Source: Amyloporia xantha
Lineage: Eukaryota > Basidiomycota > Agaricomycetes > Polyporales > Adustoporiaceae
DNA length: 64,000 nucleotides
Direction: 5' to 3'
Assembly (NCBI GenBank): GCA_036971615.1
Contig: JAYKKR010000012.1
Coordinates: forward strand, 620,001-684,000
Positions within the stretch are counted from its first letter, which is position 1. Each line of letters opens with the position of its first letter. Below are positions 43,690 to 59,623 of this stretch, piece after piece. A program made the translations under genes and the position numbers. Under the pieces are notes generated by a model. The model searched no databases. It saw only the letters and a list, made by a program, of their open reading frames with translations, and was not told the origin of the DNA.

Positions 43690-44609
43690 ATGTTCTCTTC
43701 TCGTCCCCTTCTACAGCTTCCGCCTGTACTTACTCGACGATGTCTATCGAGTGTCTCATACCGAAGGCGGCTATGCATGCCCATTGTACCCATTGCAGTG
43801 GCTAGCAATCCGACTTACTCCAGGAAATTTGCCTCTACGAATGCTTCCCCAGACCCTTCACCGGCCAGCACGAAGGAATCTCAGAGCGTCGTCGAACCCT
43901 CACCAGTCGCCAGTGCACTCGATGCCAGTGCGAAGGACACGACATACTATGGCCCCCTCACCGTAACCTTCCGGCGACTCAAAGCCTTCTCCCTCTCCTC
44001 GCTCACGCTCACTTTCGCTCTGACGCCATTCATCTTCGTCATCGAGACTACGTCAAACCTACCCGTGGTGGGCCGCTTTGTCCTCGCCGGTGTCGCAATG
44101 GCCACCAGCGGCGTCTCAACTGCACTCGTAGCATGGTGCGGTCGTCCATACGTGACTACTCTGCGCTGGTTGGAGCCAGAGGGCGACTCGGAGGGCAAAC
44201 ATGCGACAGGGAGCCCACGCGGGCTGGAGATGACGACCATGACGCTGGCACTGCACGAACGAATTACACGCGTATACGACACCGCTTTTCTGGTTCCTAC
44301 CAGCCGACCGTTCGCAACTTGGGAGTTGGCCGAGGCATTCCAGCTGCCGAAGGAGGAGACAGCGATTGCGAAAAGTCAGGGTACCCTGCCGCGGGAGGAG
44401 ACGATTGCAGAGACGATGTCACATAAGGGCGACGTTGTGGGGAGGTGGATAGTAAGATGGGACGAGAATGGCGCCGGAACTTGCACAGAAGTAGGGAAAG
44501 TGATGAGGTATGTTTGTTCTATGACTCCCAGAGTTCGTCTGAAAGCTAATACCTTTCCACTAGACACTTCAATGTTCACCAAGAATTGTTGGACAGACCA
44601 CTCCGATGA
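43690..44609 (+). CDS. TMEM70-like mitochondrial membrane protein
   Basis: Two exons (43690-44507 and 44564-44609) give 287 residues. The first 50 residues are Arg/Ser-rich without acids (MFSSRPLLQLPPVLTRRCLS), a mitochondrial targeting sequence. A YYGPLTVTFRRLKAFSLSS segment is followed by two hydrophobic helices (LTFALTPFIFVIE and GVAMATSGVSTALVAW) joined by a short loop, the TMEM70-type hairpin of the inner membrane. TMEM70 in animals helps assemble ATP synthase and complex I; transfer of that role to this fungal protein is inference. The second exon adds HFNVHQELLDRPLR, whose frame supports the splice. Confidence 0.75.
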
Positions 44610-44965
44610 TTCATGTTCTTCGTCGCCGTTGACGGGTTTTGATCATATTGCGTGCTATACAGCCCATTTGGTCTCAAATTTTACATGTAGTTTCTGCGTT
44701 GATTTAATTGATGTGTACTTGCGGGCAATTCTTCGGTGCACATATCCCTGGACATTAGATAGTCGAATCGGTATCGAGTGAGCAGCGACACAGATCTCCG
44801 TATGTTTATGTCCCGTATAACATTCTTCCGTACCCCATGGGGAAGTCTTGAGTGCAGAATCATCGTGCACACGAGGAATGACAGACTGAGACACCGCCTC
44901 CCGCTAAGGCCCTTCTGCCGTATACCCGCAGGCGCTGGACCTCGTATACTTCCTTCGCATCCGCA
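44610..44965. other. Intergenic
   Basis: No coding signal. Promoter and 5' leader of the APH-family gene. Confidence 0.4.
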
Positions 44966-46497
44966 ATGTCCAGCTCAGAAAGAGTTGGTGGGGAGTATGG
45001 CCCTGTTCGGGCAAATATCGATGTGGGCAAATTGAACGCATACTTGGCTGAACATGTCAAGGCGATCAACGCCCCGGTGGATGTCCAGCAGTTCAAGGCG
45101 AGTACATTCACCCATGTGAGCATTGCCGAGCCTAACCTCTAGTTCAGTTTGGCCAGGTGAGTGGGGAACTATCAACGTATCGATAGAGGGTGACTTTACT
45201 GAGACTATTTTCGACGTAGTCAAATCCGACGTACTTCTTGACCGATGCACGGCACGTATCATCGTTCCTCGGGTTCAGACATGTCAGCTCAACAGGCTAA
45301 GCTCGCAACAGAGGCAGGCGGTTCGTGCTACGCAAAAAGCCAGCCGGCCAGCTGCTCTCGACGACCGCTCACCAGATCGAGCGAGAATTCACCATCTTGA
45401 GTGCGCTGCACAGACATAATGTGAATCCATCGACTTTGGAGGAGCAGAGAGTGCCCATCCCTGAGCCCATGACCCTATGCGAGGACAGCGGCATCATTGG
45501 GACACCATTCTATATCATGGAGTTTTTGGAAGGGCGGATATTCACGGATTCGAGGATGCCTGGCGTACCGCCTGAAGTGAAGCGAGAATGGTATGTTTCA
45601 GTACATTACACAACTCGAAGACCTAACCGACGTATGTGCGAATTCAGCTGGCTCTCAGCAGTTTGTGCCCTCGCCGCGCTCTCCTCGCTGTCTCCTGCAT
45701 CACTGGGCCTCTCGAGTTTTGGCCCGTCGACAGCTTACTTCCCTCGACAGATCAAATCGCTCACACGGGTATCGCAGACACAAGCTGCCGTGGTCGATAT
45801 TGAGTCAGGCAAGCCCACAGGGGAGATCCCGCGATTCAGCGAATTGATCGCGTGGTACCAGAGTAACCTGCCAGATGAGTCGAAGACGGGGCTCCGGATC
45901 GTGCATGGGGACTACAAGTTGGACAACATGATCTTCCACTCAACTGAAAACCGGGTCATCGGGATTCTGGACTGGGAGTTGTGCACCCTCGGTAGTCCGG
46001 TGAGATGGTCGAGTCCGTATCCCGCCCTGCGCTCAGCTAATAGGTGTGGCGGAAGCTCGCAGATCTAGCAAATTTGACGCAGCCATGGTCGCTCGACCCG
46101 AAGCTGGTACCTCCAATACCTGGCGGCTCGGCACTTGTTGGGTTCAAGAACGTCCCTCAAGATGCCCCCATCGCGTTGGAGGACCTGGAGCGGGAATACT
46201 GTCGACTGACGAAGCAACCGTATCCTATCTTGGAGATTGGTTTCGCCCGTAGCTGGATGCTGTTCAGAGTATGTGTCACGTTCTGAGATTTGATTCAGTC
46301 GTGCGGACTGATTGAAATGGTTCGTATAGCTGGCGGTCATCGCACAGGGTATCGCGGCGCGCTATGCACGGAGGCAGGCGAGTTCCGAGAAGGCCTATCT
46401 GTACGGCGGCGTGTTTCCCCTCATCGGGCAATTTGCTTGGTCCGCGATGCAGGACGCAGAGGATGGCAACAAACATGCAGCGAAACCGAAGTTGTGA
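44966..46497 (+). CDS. Phosphotransferase-fold (APH/ACAD10-type) protein
   Basis: Belongs to the aminoglycoside-phosphotransferase fold of the type fused to acyl-CoA dehydrogenase in ACAD10/11; here it stands alone, as in many fungi. Proposed substrates are small metabolites; ACAD10/11 homologues phosphorylate 4-hydroxyacyl-CoAs, but the substrate here is unknown. Seven exons (44966-45097, 45148-45156, 45220-45251, 45318-45590, 45648-45999, 46056-46268, 46330-46497) sum to 392 residues. Motifs: QFKFGQSNPTYFL, RFVLRKKPAG, TPFYIMEFLEGR, the catalytic loop IVHGDYKLDN, and GILDWELCTLGSP with the metal-binding Asp. Exon 2 is only 9 nt (Phe-Gly-Gln). Introns 1 (45098-45147) and 3 (45252-45317) appear to start with GC. 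Confidence 0.85.
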
Positions 46498-47320
46498 TTT
46501 GTCCTGACCTTGAGCGCTGAGGCGTCAGGGTTGTATATGTATTCAGGTATCCATCTTGTATGTTTCTTGGAATTCATTGCTATAGGCTGTCGTGCTCTGA
46601 TCGAGCTTTGGATGCATGCTGCAGTTCTCCTTATACCAAAGACGTCCGCGAGCGGCTCTGACACGTTTTTTCTCCATCATCGTGTCAATGGGTGAATTCA
46701 GAAAGCCAGTGAAGTTCAACACCGCCTTTGTGGAACAATGCATGGTCTCTCAAGGTCTGTACGCTATGCAGTAAACCGTATACACTGAGTTACATCTCAT
46801 GGTAGCTTAAAGTTGATGCAAGTGTCCGGAGTCTTTCTGTCGTAATACCAGTGAATGAGGGGAACAGCCAGGTAAAATACCTCCTGGTGCTCAATCTCGG
46901 CTGCCAAGGGGCGTCCAATTTACTTAAATGACCGAAGACGACACCCTGCTGATTCGCGAAGAAACAATGACTGAGAGTCCCGTACGGCAGCTGTATTCAA
47001 ATTAAAGCCGTGACAAGCTTACCACATGACATGTGACGTCACGCGATCGTGACACAACACCTCTAATTCGTTGGTGAAATGTCGGATTTTAGTCGGCATA
47101 GTTTTCCAATTGCTCTTCAACGCGCTGCAGATGACCGAGCAGCAAGTTTATCATCGGTCATCCATGCATCCACCGAGGAATAATCATGCATATTTCTCCT
47201 TTTTATCAGTATGGACTCGCCCCTTTCCCTGAGGTTTCTCTGTTATCGATTCGATGCTGATAACGCCGTACTTTACTGCCTGACTGGTCTACGAATCTCA
47301 CCATATCGCTACCTTCAGCC
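46498..47320. other. Intergenic
   Basis: No gene seen. Promoter of the lactonase gene lies toward the right end. Confidence 0.45.
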
Positions 47321-48486
47321 ATGCCATATCGTATCCTAGTCGGGTCCTACGCCAACGAGATATATACGGTCTCATTTGATCCTGATGCATTGACCTTAAC
47401 GCTCGTTTCATCTCTGACGGTCGGATTTCATCCATCCTGGATTACACCCCACCCGACAGATCGCTCGATCGTATTTGCAGGTCTTGAACAAGCCGAAGGG
47501 AAGGTCGTTGCAGTGCGGTATGATGAGAAAGGCCAGGGCACCCTCATAGGGGAGGTGCCGAGTGGTGGTGCGGACCCTTGTACCCTGCTTGCTCTGGGGA
47601 CCCAACTACTCATTGGAAACGTATGTATTTCTCAAATAATTCTGTGCCGAGCTCGTCGCTGAAGAGTGTCCAGTATTCCTCCGGTGCATTTACAAGTATC
47701 CCTTTAGTACCAGAGCCGCCATTTCTGCAAGCAGCAGAGAGCACGACGGTCGCATTCAGCGGGTCGGGACCTAATAAGGAACGACAGGAGGCATCGCACC
47801 TGCATCAAGTGTACCTTCACCCCTCGCGTGCAGAGCTCCTCATCCCAGACCTCGGTGCGGATCTCACTCGACGATTCACGAAGGACGCCAGCGGCGCATG
47901 GGTGGCAAATGGAGCTATCCAATACAAGGCTGGGGCAGGGCCACGGCACGTTGCTGTTTACGGTGTGCAGACTTGACACGGATGGTTGCGCTGGCGCTCA
48001 TCATGCTTTCCAGGCGACATCGTGTACACTGTGCTCGAGCTCACGAACGAAGTGACCGCGCACCGCCTGCTCCCCTTACCAGAGGAGCCCACCCTGCTCG
48101 CTTGTGTCCCCACAATGCGCGCCGCTGCGCCTTCGGATGCCGACCCCTACATGCTCGCCGCCGAGATCCTCATCCCAGCACCGTCCTCCGCATATCCCAC
48201 GCCATACATGTACGTCTCGAATCGGAACGACCCGTCGCCCGCAGGCGATATCATCGCGGTGTTCTCGCTTGCGGATCCGGCGAAGCCTGAGCTGGTGACG
48301 GAGGTGCGCTCGGGGCTGCGACATCTGAGGGGCATGTGGTTCGGCGGGGAGGACGGGCGGTGGCTCATTGCGGGTGGGGTTCATGGCCCAGGTTTGAAGA
48401 TGTTTGAGAGGGTAGAGGGGGGAAAGGACTTGAAGGAGGTCGCGTCGCTTGAGTTGGAGGCGCCGACTGGGTTCTTATGGTTATGA
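47321..48486 (+). CDS. Beta-propeller lactonase (6-phosphogluconolactonase-like)
   Basis: Family of seven-bladed propellers that includes bacterial 6-phosphogluconolactonase and fungal carboxymuconate cyclase. Three exons (47321-47620, 47674-47962, 48014-48486) give 353 residues. Recognisable are YRILVGSYANEIYTVSFD, HPSWITPHPTDRSIVF, SHLHQVYLHPSRAELLIPDLG, GAGPRHVAVYG.. and YMYVSNRNDP, plus the closing blade LRGMWFGGEDGRWLIAGG. Which lactone it acts on, or whether it is catalytic, cannot be told from sequence. There is no signal peptide, so it is probably cytosolic. The gene is intact. Confidence 0.85.
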
Positions 48487-48953
48487 GGAGTCTCATGTAC
48501 TGCTGACTCCCGCATTGGAAAATACTGAATTATTGTAACATATCTGGTATCTGTTCAATCCCTTCGAGTTGGTCACTGCGATGGCGTGCCTCTTGGAGTG
48601 TTTAGGAATGTGAAAACACTACGCAAGACCCGACGGAAAACTGCTTGCATTGCTTGCATTTGGAGATTTCCAGATCTTGAATTCGGTCGATAGTCGATCA
48701 CTCTTTCCTTTTCCAGACCCTACAAATACCAGTTGGAAACTCGTCCCAAGACTCAGAACTCCAGATATCCCCGGTCCAAAGTACCGCCAATCTGTAGGAT
48801 GGTTCGCGACTGTTTGAGGTTTGCAGCGTCGTCTGTCATGATGGGAGGCTTAAGCCGCAGCGTATGTCAGATACTATCTGAAATTGACCTTCTATTCTTG
48901 CCACACTGCTCTCGACTCTGCATCACGCATAAGGCGTTGTAGGCGTGCTTGCC
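48487..48953. other. Intergenic
   Basis: No recognisable gene. CATTGCTTGCATTTG near 48645 has a short direct repeat (TTGCATTGCTTGCATT). Confidence 0.4.
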
Positions 48954-50853
48954 ATGTCGACTCGGACCGCGTCACTATTATCCACTGTGTTATGTAACGG
49001 TCGGGGATGGAATTTCCTGACCTTGACCTGTTAGTGATTTCCTTTCCCGCTTCGCGCTGATGCATCGCCGTAGTTTACACCACGGAAGAGCATCTCATTG
49101 ATAAATCGGCGCTGCAGCGAGATACGAAGGTGAGTAGAGAAAATCAAATAGACGCTACTGCAGTACTAAAATTCCGATGTTCTTTTGTCTCCTTAGAAGT
49201 AGTACCAGTTCGGATTCCCCTCGGGATCTTCCCCTGTCGGGCATTCGTGTACTGGAGCTAGGGCAAGTGATCGCAGGACCGTTCTGTGGGCAGCTACTAG
49301 GGTTGGTTCTTCAATAATTCTAATGTTACTACCCAAAGTTCACTTATGTAATGGTGGAATCGGTAGACATTTCGGTGCTGAAGTTATCAAGGTCGAACCA
49401 CCCAACACTGGCGATCCTCTGCGTGTGTGGAGAGAGCTTGACACGGATGGTGTGAGCCCGTGGTGGAGAAGCATAGGGCGCAATAAAAAGAGCGTGACTA
49501 TTGACTTGCGGAAGGAGCAAGGAAGAGAGTAGGAAGTACAGTCACCCTCCCGCTCTGCAATGTCTAATGCACTTAATATGCACAGGTTGGTGCGCAGGCT
49601 CGCTGTGAAAAGCGACGTTCTTTTGGAGAACTTCAAGCCGGGCAGTACGTCCTTCTACCTGTGAATTTGTACAATAAACGCCGTTGGCTGAATGCATTTG
49701 CAGCACTCGAAAAATGGAATCTTGGCCCAGCCGACTTGCATCCGCTTAATCCTTCGCTGATTTTTACCCGCGTGAGCGGGTACGGCCAAACAGGCCCCTG
49801 GGCTTCGCGCCCTGGTTACGCTTCTGTGTGCGAAGCAGAATCGGGATTCAGATATATTAATGGCTATCCTGATCCTGAAACGGGCATGCTGTCCGGGCCA
49901 CCCGTGCGCCCAAATATCAGTTTGGGCGACTCGGTTGCTGGACTGCATGCTGCGTTTGGCACAGTGAGTGACGGGCTGATAGTAGATTGTATTGGTATTC
50001 CTAATTGGACATATACGTCGCTGTTCTAGGTGCTGGCTCTATTGTCGAGACGGGCGAGAGAAGCCAAAGGTCGGCCTGGAGGGCAGACCGTTGACGTGAG
50101 CATTTTCGAAAGGTACGTGTTTGTCCTTACGCGTTTTCGCAAATAGTAGACCGAACTGTCCGTGTAAAGTATGATCAACCTCATGGAAGGAATTATACCG
50201 GAGTATGACCGCAAAGGAAAGGTACAGTGGCAGTCTGCCGTCTGCCTGCATCAGTAAAGAGCTGTATCTCGTCATACCAGATTCGCGGTCCCTCTGGTTC
50301 GTCCGTAACCGGTATTGTTCCCACCAATGCGTACCCCTGCAAGGCTTCCCCCAGCTCGCCGACTATCCCCTCCTTCATCGTCATCGGCGCCAACGCAGAC
50401 TCGATGTACGTCCGCCTCATGACCGCCATCGACCGCGCAGACCTTACGGGACCCTCATACGCGCACAACCAGCACCGCGTGGCGCGCCAAGCGGAGATCG
50501 AGGCCGCGATTTCCGCCTGGACGAGCGCGCGGACGGCGGAGGAAGTCGAGGAGGTGCTGCGGGCGGTCGGGGTGCCGACGGGCCGTGTGACAAGCGTGAA
50601 GGAGGTGGTCGAGAACCCGCAGGTGCAGGCGAGGGGCATTGTGGAGGAGGTGTGGGTCCCGAAGAAGGATGGCGGATGGAGCGTGAAAATGCCGAGGGTG
50701 GCGCCGGTGCTGGAGGGCTGTGAGGAGGGGACGAGATGGGCAGGGCCGGAGTTGGGGGAGCATAATCGGGAGGTTTTCGTTGATGAGCTGGGTTTGTCGG
50801 AGGATGAGCTGCGTAGATTTCAGTCTGAAGGAGTTGTCGGGAAGAGTCTTTGA
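48954..50853 (+). CDS. Class III CoA-transferase (CaiB/BaiF, SUGCT-like)
   Basis: Transfers CoA between carboxylic acids. The closest feel is mitochondrial succinate-hydroxymethylglutarate CoA-transferase (SUGCT); the substrate is inference. About nine exons. Conserved parts in order: LSGIRVLELGQVIAGPFCGQ, HFGAEVIKVEPPNTGDPLR, GRNKKSVTIDLRKEQGRE, DVLLENFKPG, LNPSLIFTRVSGYGQTGPW, DSVAGLHAAFG, VDVSIFES, and the C-terminal VGVPTGRVTSVKEVVENPQ. The catalytic Asp typical of the family falls in the segment around GDSVAG / ETGM. The N-terminal exon is uncertain: an ATG at 48954 opens a Ser/Thr/Arg-rich stretch that could be a mitochondrial presequence, but its splice to the following exons (near 49070 and 49200) is not resolved. 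The end at 50853 is firm. Confidence 0.85.
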
Positions 50854-52060
50854 TATTGGTATAGGCCATTGTCTGGATGTTCACAGGGGACGTGTAACGT
50901 ATAAGAACCAATAAATGCCCTTGGTGAGAAATGCGGGTCCTGCATCTGCGACGCATCAATCAAACACGAATTCCTGCGCGTGAGCGATCAGCGAGAGGCG
51001 GCTATAGGATTTAGCTCTATCTCAATGAGAATTGATGCATCGTCCAAAAACTCGCAGAAACAATCTCAAGTCTGCAAGACAGGCGGTTCAGGAAGTTAGA
51101 CATTTCACAATAATCCCAACGACTAACGGTCGGGCCTAATTGATGACTGAATGATTAATACTGAATTGAGGAAGAGTGCCAAAGTGCTTCCAGCTGTGCA
51201 CATCTAACACAATATCTCCATAAGGACAAAAAAGATAAATGTTTTGGCATGAGTCGAACACCGTCAAAGACTTCTGGGGGTAAAAGTTGAAACAAGAGAA
51301 AGCAGCCCTGCTTACCCTATGACTGCGGCGTTGGCCATGGGTGTAATTGTCGGCACCTGTGCGCCTGAGCATTGGGGACAAACTCGACTTAATTGTACCT
51401 ATCGTTCCTGAAAAGCCTCCGTTACCGCAGCTGGCATCCCGATGTTCTCACTGCCCATTTGTCAGTGAACTCACCGTGCGATACGTGCCGTACACGGGGC
51501 CTCACAGATCCCGTTTCCCCTGGTTGATGCTCTGTCTCACTGACTACATCTGTGCAGCTCAAAAAATCGGATGATACCTCCATCGTATCTCGTTAGCGGC
51601 AATGCAGAAAGGCTCACATACCACTTAAGCATGACTGTAATCTGAAATTATCCTCCTTGGGAACTCTGCGAACGGAAACAGATCTGAGAACGATATACGA
51701 TCACCCTAGAAGAACGCACGTGATTGCGGGCTTGGCACCGCAGCAAGACGCCTGAGCACTTACTGGCACAGTCTGGCACTGCCCTGGTCGCGCGGGCCCC
51801 TCTGTTACTGTAACCTCTATAACATATCCTACTATCGTCAGGGTTTGACACTCTTGTTCTTCTGTCGCTGCCGGAAAATCTGATATCATCCAATCTGTTT
51901 CTAGGGATTTCTACGGCGCGACTGGAGACGGGTCTAATTTCCCAACTTAACATCCACGTCCAATAATCTGCAGAGAGTATATAACTTGCTTGAACCACAT
52001 GCTCGCTTTACAACAGTAATCAAGTTATTCGGGTTGTTTGCAGCATTTTCACCGTGCATC
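50854..52060. other. Intergenic
   Basis: Short frames only; none supported. Contains the promoter of the PMR1-type gene. Confidence 0.45.
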
Positions 52061-56127
<4,067 letters not shown>

Positions 56128-56884
56128 CAGGCATGTAGACTTCGATTTTTCCGCTATTTTAAGTCATGCATAGCGTATAGCGGGCTATGGTTGATATCCG
56201 CTTTTAGTCAATTCCACTGGCGCATTCGAACAATCACTATGGTAAGCCAAGCCTGCTGTTAGCCTGTAGTGGGGGCCTTGTGGCGATCGCGGGATAGTAG
56301 TGACCACATTCATTTGGGCCGGAATACAGGCTGCAATGTGGCATGGGGCTTTGCATTTTAGACGGTGTACTATGCATACGTTACACCCGCGAGCTCTTTC
56401 GAGCAGTGCTGACTGTCATGCACAAACGAACCATGTTCATGTTCCAGATAAGGAGGCAAGCGGTATGTCAACGTTCAGTACTCAGACTTCCCATTATGCA
56501 CAAACATGGTGCCCCTCCGAAACCCGTACCCAACAGTCAGATAAATGTAGAATAGACTGTCCCTTCACGACATTCCCTCACTACTTTCTCCTGATCCGTT
56601 GTTGTAACGACATTGTCACTCGTACAGCGATGGCCAATATCTCCGTGTGTGATTTCATACACTTCGATGCTTCGACTGTACCCTTAGACTGTTTCTCCCT
56701 TGTTGGGCTCTTATTATTGCCGTACATGCAGCAGATGAATACAAAGATGATCGTTTTACATACAAGGTAAGAGCACAATGATACTAGCCACTTGTCCATA
56801 CATTCCAATCCTTCTGCTTCCTGTACGGAACTGGAGTGATACACGTCTTATCATGATCCGTCTTGGTCAGAATGCAGCGCCGAC
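56128..56884. other. Intergenic
   Basis: The open frames at 56300-56770 show no motif, and the region is the common 3' space of the PMR1-type gene and the coiled-coil gene. Confidence 0.45.
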
Positions 56885-58043
56885 TCATGCTGTCCTCAGC
56901 AACTCCACAGGCGAAGGTATGGTGCCAGAGTCAATTGAAACAGATACTAGCTCGAATCGAACACCTGTGTTTCATCTTGGTGAGTATGACATAGATTTTA
57001 TTTATATGAGAACTGACCGATATGTGACATGAACCGGTTCAAGTTCTCTTCCCGCGTTGTGAGTTCAAAGAGACCATAATCTCTCAGAAGGACTCGGATC
57101 ATCAGCGCTATGGAGCCGTTGAGGCTTAGTACGTTCCAACTAACTTCAACCTTGCGCGACTAACCATCATAAGAGAACAATGACCTCAAGTCAGCCGGAT
57201 ATGCATCACTCTTTGTGCCATCCGGCTTCAGGACGACGGCCAAGCGATCATCCAGGTTTGTTGAATGGAGCAATGAATTATTCTTTCTCGCTTCGCTGCG
57301 CACGACATCAGCCGGGCAAACATGCTAAAAGATAGCATGTTATCGCTCACGAGTTCGAAAGAGCATGTTTTACATCAACGATCTGCTTTTTGCTCTCGTC
57401 CACCTGCTGCGGCAGCGACATTGGGAGAAATTCGGATATCTGTATGTCCATATGTTCCTGGACTTGCAACATCACTTGTGCCTGAATTTGTTCTCGAATG
57501 CGGTCTCTGGATCCATGCCTGCATCGTGAGTAACTGTTATCAAGCTTCTAAATACTTGATAAACTACGTGCCTCATTTCCTTTGCGATTTTATCCTTCAG
57601 CGTGTTCTTGACCTCACATTTGACTTCATTGACACGAAGATCTTCTTCTTGCTCCCGTGCTTTGATTTGACGGCGTAATGCACTCATCTCTGCCGACACA
57701 TCTTTCTGTCATCGCGATTGTGGCATCAGGCTGAAACAAACAAGTAGATTCTCTGGTGGCCTACCATAGTGGGACCAAGAGTGGAGATACTCGCACTATG
57801 TTGGTTCAAGGTTTGGAATGTTTGACCTCTGCATTGAAGTCAATCAGCGTGGATTCTTCAAAACTCAGTATGTGGCCTTCAGGTCGACACAAATGTAGAC
57901 TATACTTGCATTGTTGCGAGACTAGCCTTCATCATACCCAACATTTCGCGTATGGCTGCTGTGTCTGGTAGCGAAGTAACCATGTTAGTTGTGGTAATGT
58001 CTCTGCGGCCTTGCGCAGGCATGGCGTGTCCGTTCGCGGCCAT
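56885..58043 (-). CDS. Coiled-coil protein of unknown function
   Basis: The exons 57705-57572, 57518-57351, 57295-57165, 57107-57018 and 56964-56885 join in frame, with a likely first exon 58043-57906 (MAANGHAMPAQGRRD), giving about 246 residues. Features: a charged heptad-rich helix (MSALRRQIKAREQEEDLRV), RIREQIQAQVMLQVQEHM, NSEARKNNSLLHSTNLDD, LKPDGTKSDAYPADLRSLF, and LLRDYGLFE..NLNRFMSHIGVRFELVSV. I recall similar uncharacterised proteins as common in Agaricomycetes, but can name no function. Exon 2 to 3 splicing uses an apparent GC..AG intron (57519-57571). The link between the first and second exon (57706-57905) is the least certain part. Confidence 0.68.
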
Positions 58044-59623
58044 TGATAGTAGCTAGAAGATGAATGCAGAGTTGACGGGGAGGTATACGATGTGAATAGG
58101 TACGCAGCAGAGAAATGGGAAGGCAAGAGAGATATTTCGATTGTATTTGAACCGGCCACCGCTACTTACGTCTGGGATATACTTATCTCGTACTGATATC
58201 CGAGCCCAGGACATCTAGACCTGAAGCTCGGGATTGTACGTGATAGATTAGTCGATACGACCTTGCGCGCTCGATGGGTACCCTCTAGTGTTGCCTCGCG
58301 CCATCCTCGTTGTGGGAATGCGAAGTCAAGTTGTAAAATAGGGCATGTAAAATTCCGACATGCGGAACATATTTGCAGCAAGCTTGTGCTGTGGATCAGG
58401 CTCCTGCCCATCCGCACTTCAGGAGTTGGGGGGCCCATCCGAGGGTGGTACTCTATGCTGTATCCTAGAATAGTGCGCACGTGAACATCATGTGACATAC
58501 ACGTGACCAATTCAAACTCCCCACTCTTATCCCCCTCCAACTCCCTACGGCGGCTGGCAGAAAACATGAGTAAACAACGGCGACCGGGCTGCAAATATCC
58601 TCGATCAGGAAGGAGGTATTGCCGATGAAATGCTATTTTCCTCAGTAGCATAGGGCTCAGACTGCACTGGAAGACACTAGGACTTTGCTATGTCTCTGGA
58701 TTTTTTCTATGTCTTCTCAGATATGATATGCTTACTTATAAAGCACCAATGCATTTATTTGCCCCTTCTTCCACACTTTCTTGACTACAACTCAAGTGGC
58801 CCCACCAGTCTGGAAGCATTGAAGAGCCTCCATGGTGGGTTTTGCCCATTACACAGGGTGCATAGCCTGTTTTATACCTGAGCAAATCATGAATAATTTC
58901 CTGAGCAAAATCATTCTTTTCTACACCTTTTTCTCATAGAAAAATGTGAAATCTTTCTTAGTTTATTCATGAATTCATCATATTTCCATGTTTTGCTCAA
59001 GTTTTGTATCACATATTAACATAAGAAAAAACAAGATGAAAGAATGATTCTTTCTAAGAAAAGTTTCTCGATTTTGCAAGCACTAAAACGGGCTATGCAC
59101 CCAGTGTTATCAAAGCAGAGGTATAATCTAGACCTACATAGAAATTTTTGTATATACTCAACAGGGCTAAAACCAATTCATTCACCATCCCATTCCGTCT
59201 CGAGCACCTGCACCCACAAGCCGCCACCAGAAATCCTGGGGCCACCACCTTCCAAATTGAGGCGATGCCCCTCCGCGCCCCGTTGTTTACTCGTGTTTTC
59301 TGCCAGCTGCTGTAGGGAGTTGGGGGCAAATAAGAGTGGGGAGTTTAAAATTGGCGGGGATCGAAATATTGTGGCTGAAGTGGCTGAAGTGGCTGAATAG
59401 GATAGAACATTGTACTACATCCTCGGATGAAGGTCCCCATCGACCGGAAGAAAGGGTGGGCAGGAGCCTGGCTGTGGATGCTCTTTCCCATTAAGTCCCA
59501 CAAGACTTAGCCAAACTCGGAGCTTGATTAAGAAACCTGACATAAAATAGCAAATACTTATCCAGTACAGTTTGTGTGACAGACATCATGATGCAATTCG
59601 GGGCTACAGATGTTACACAAACA
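58044..59623. other. Gene-poor stretch with inverted repeat and AT-rich core
   Basis: No gene recognised. 58890-59060 is conspicuously AT-rich and flanked by the inverted arms described separately. At 59372-59398 GTGGCTGAA is repeated three times. Confidence 0.5.
58508..59353. repeat. Pair of inverted arms about 75 bp long, about 700 bp apart
   Basis: 58508-58581 (CAATTCAAACTCCCCACTC .. CGGCTGGCAGAAAACA .. TAAACAACG) matches the reverse complement of 59279-59353 (CAATTTTAAACTCCCCACTC .. CAGCTGGCAGAAAACA .. TAAACAACG) with a few changes. The interior has no transposase-like frame. This may be the ends of a non-autonomous element or two opposed insertions of one repeat. Confidence 0.6.

Noticed and set aside
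56300..56770. 156-codon open frame downstream of the PMR1-type gene
   Set aside because: No motif, no plausible splice sites, and an amino acid composition typical of random sequence.
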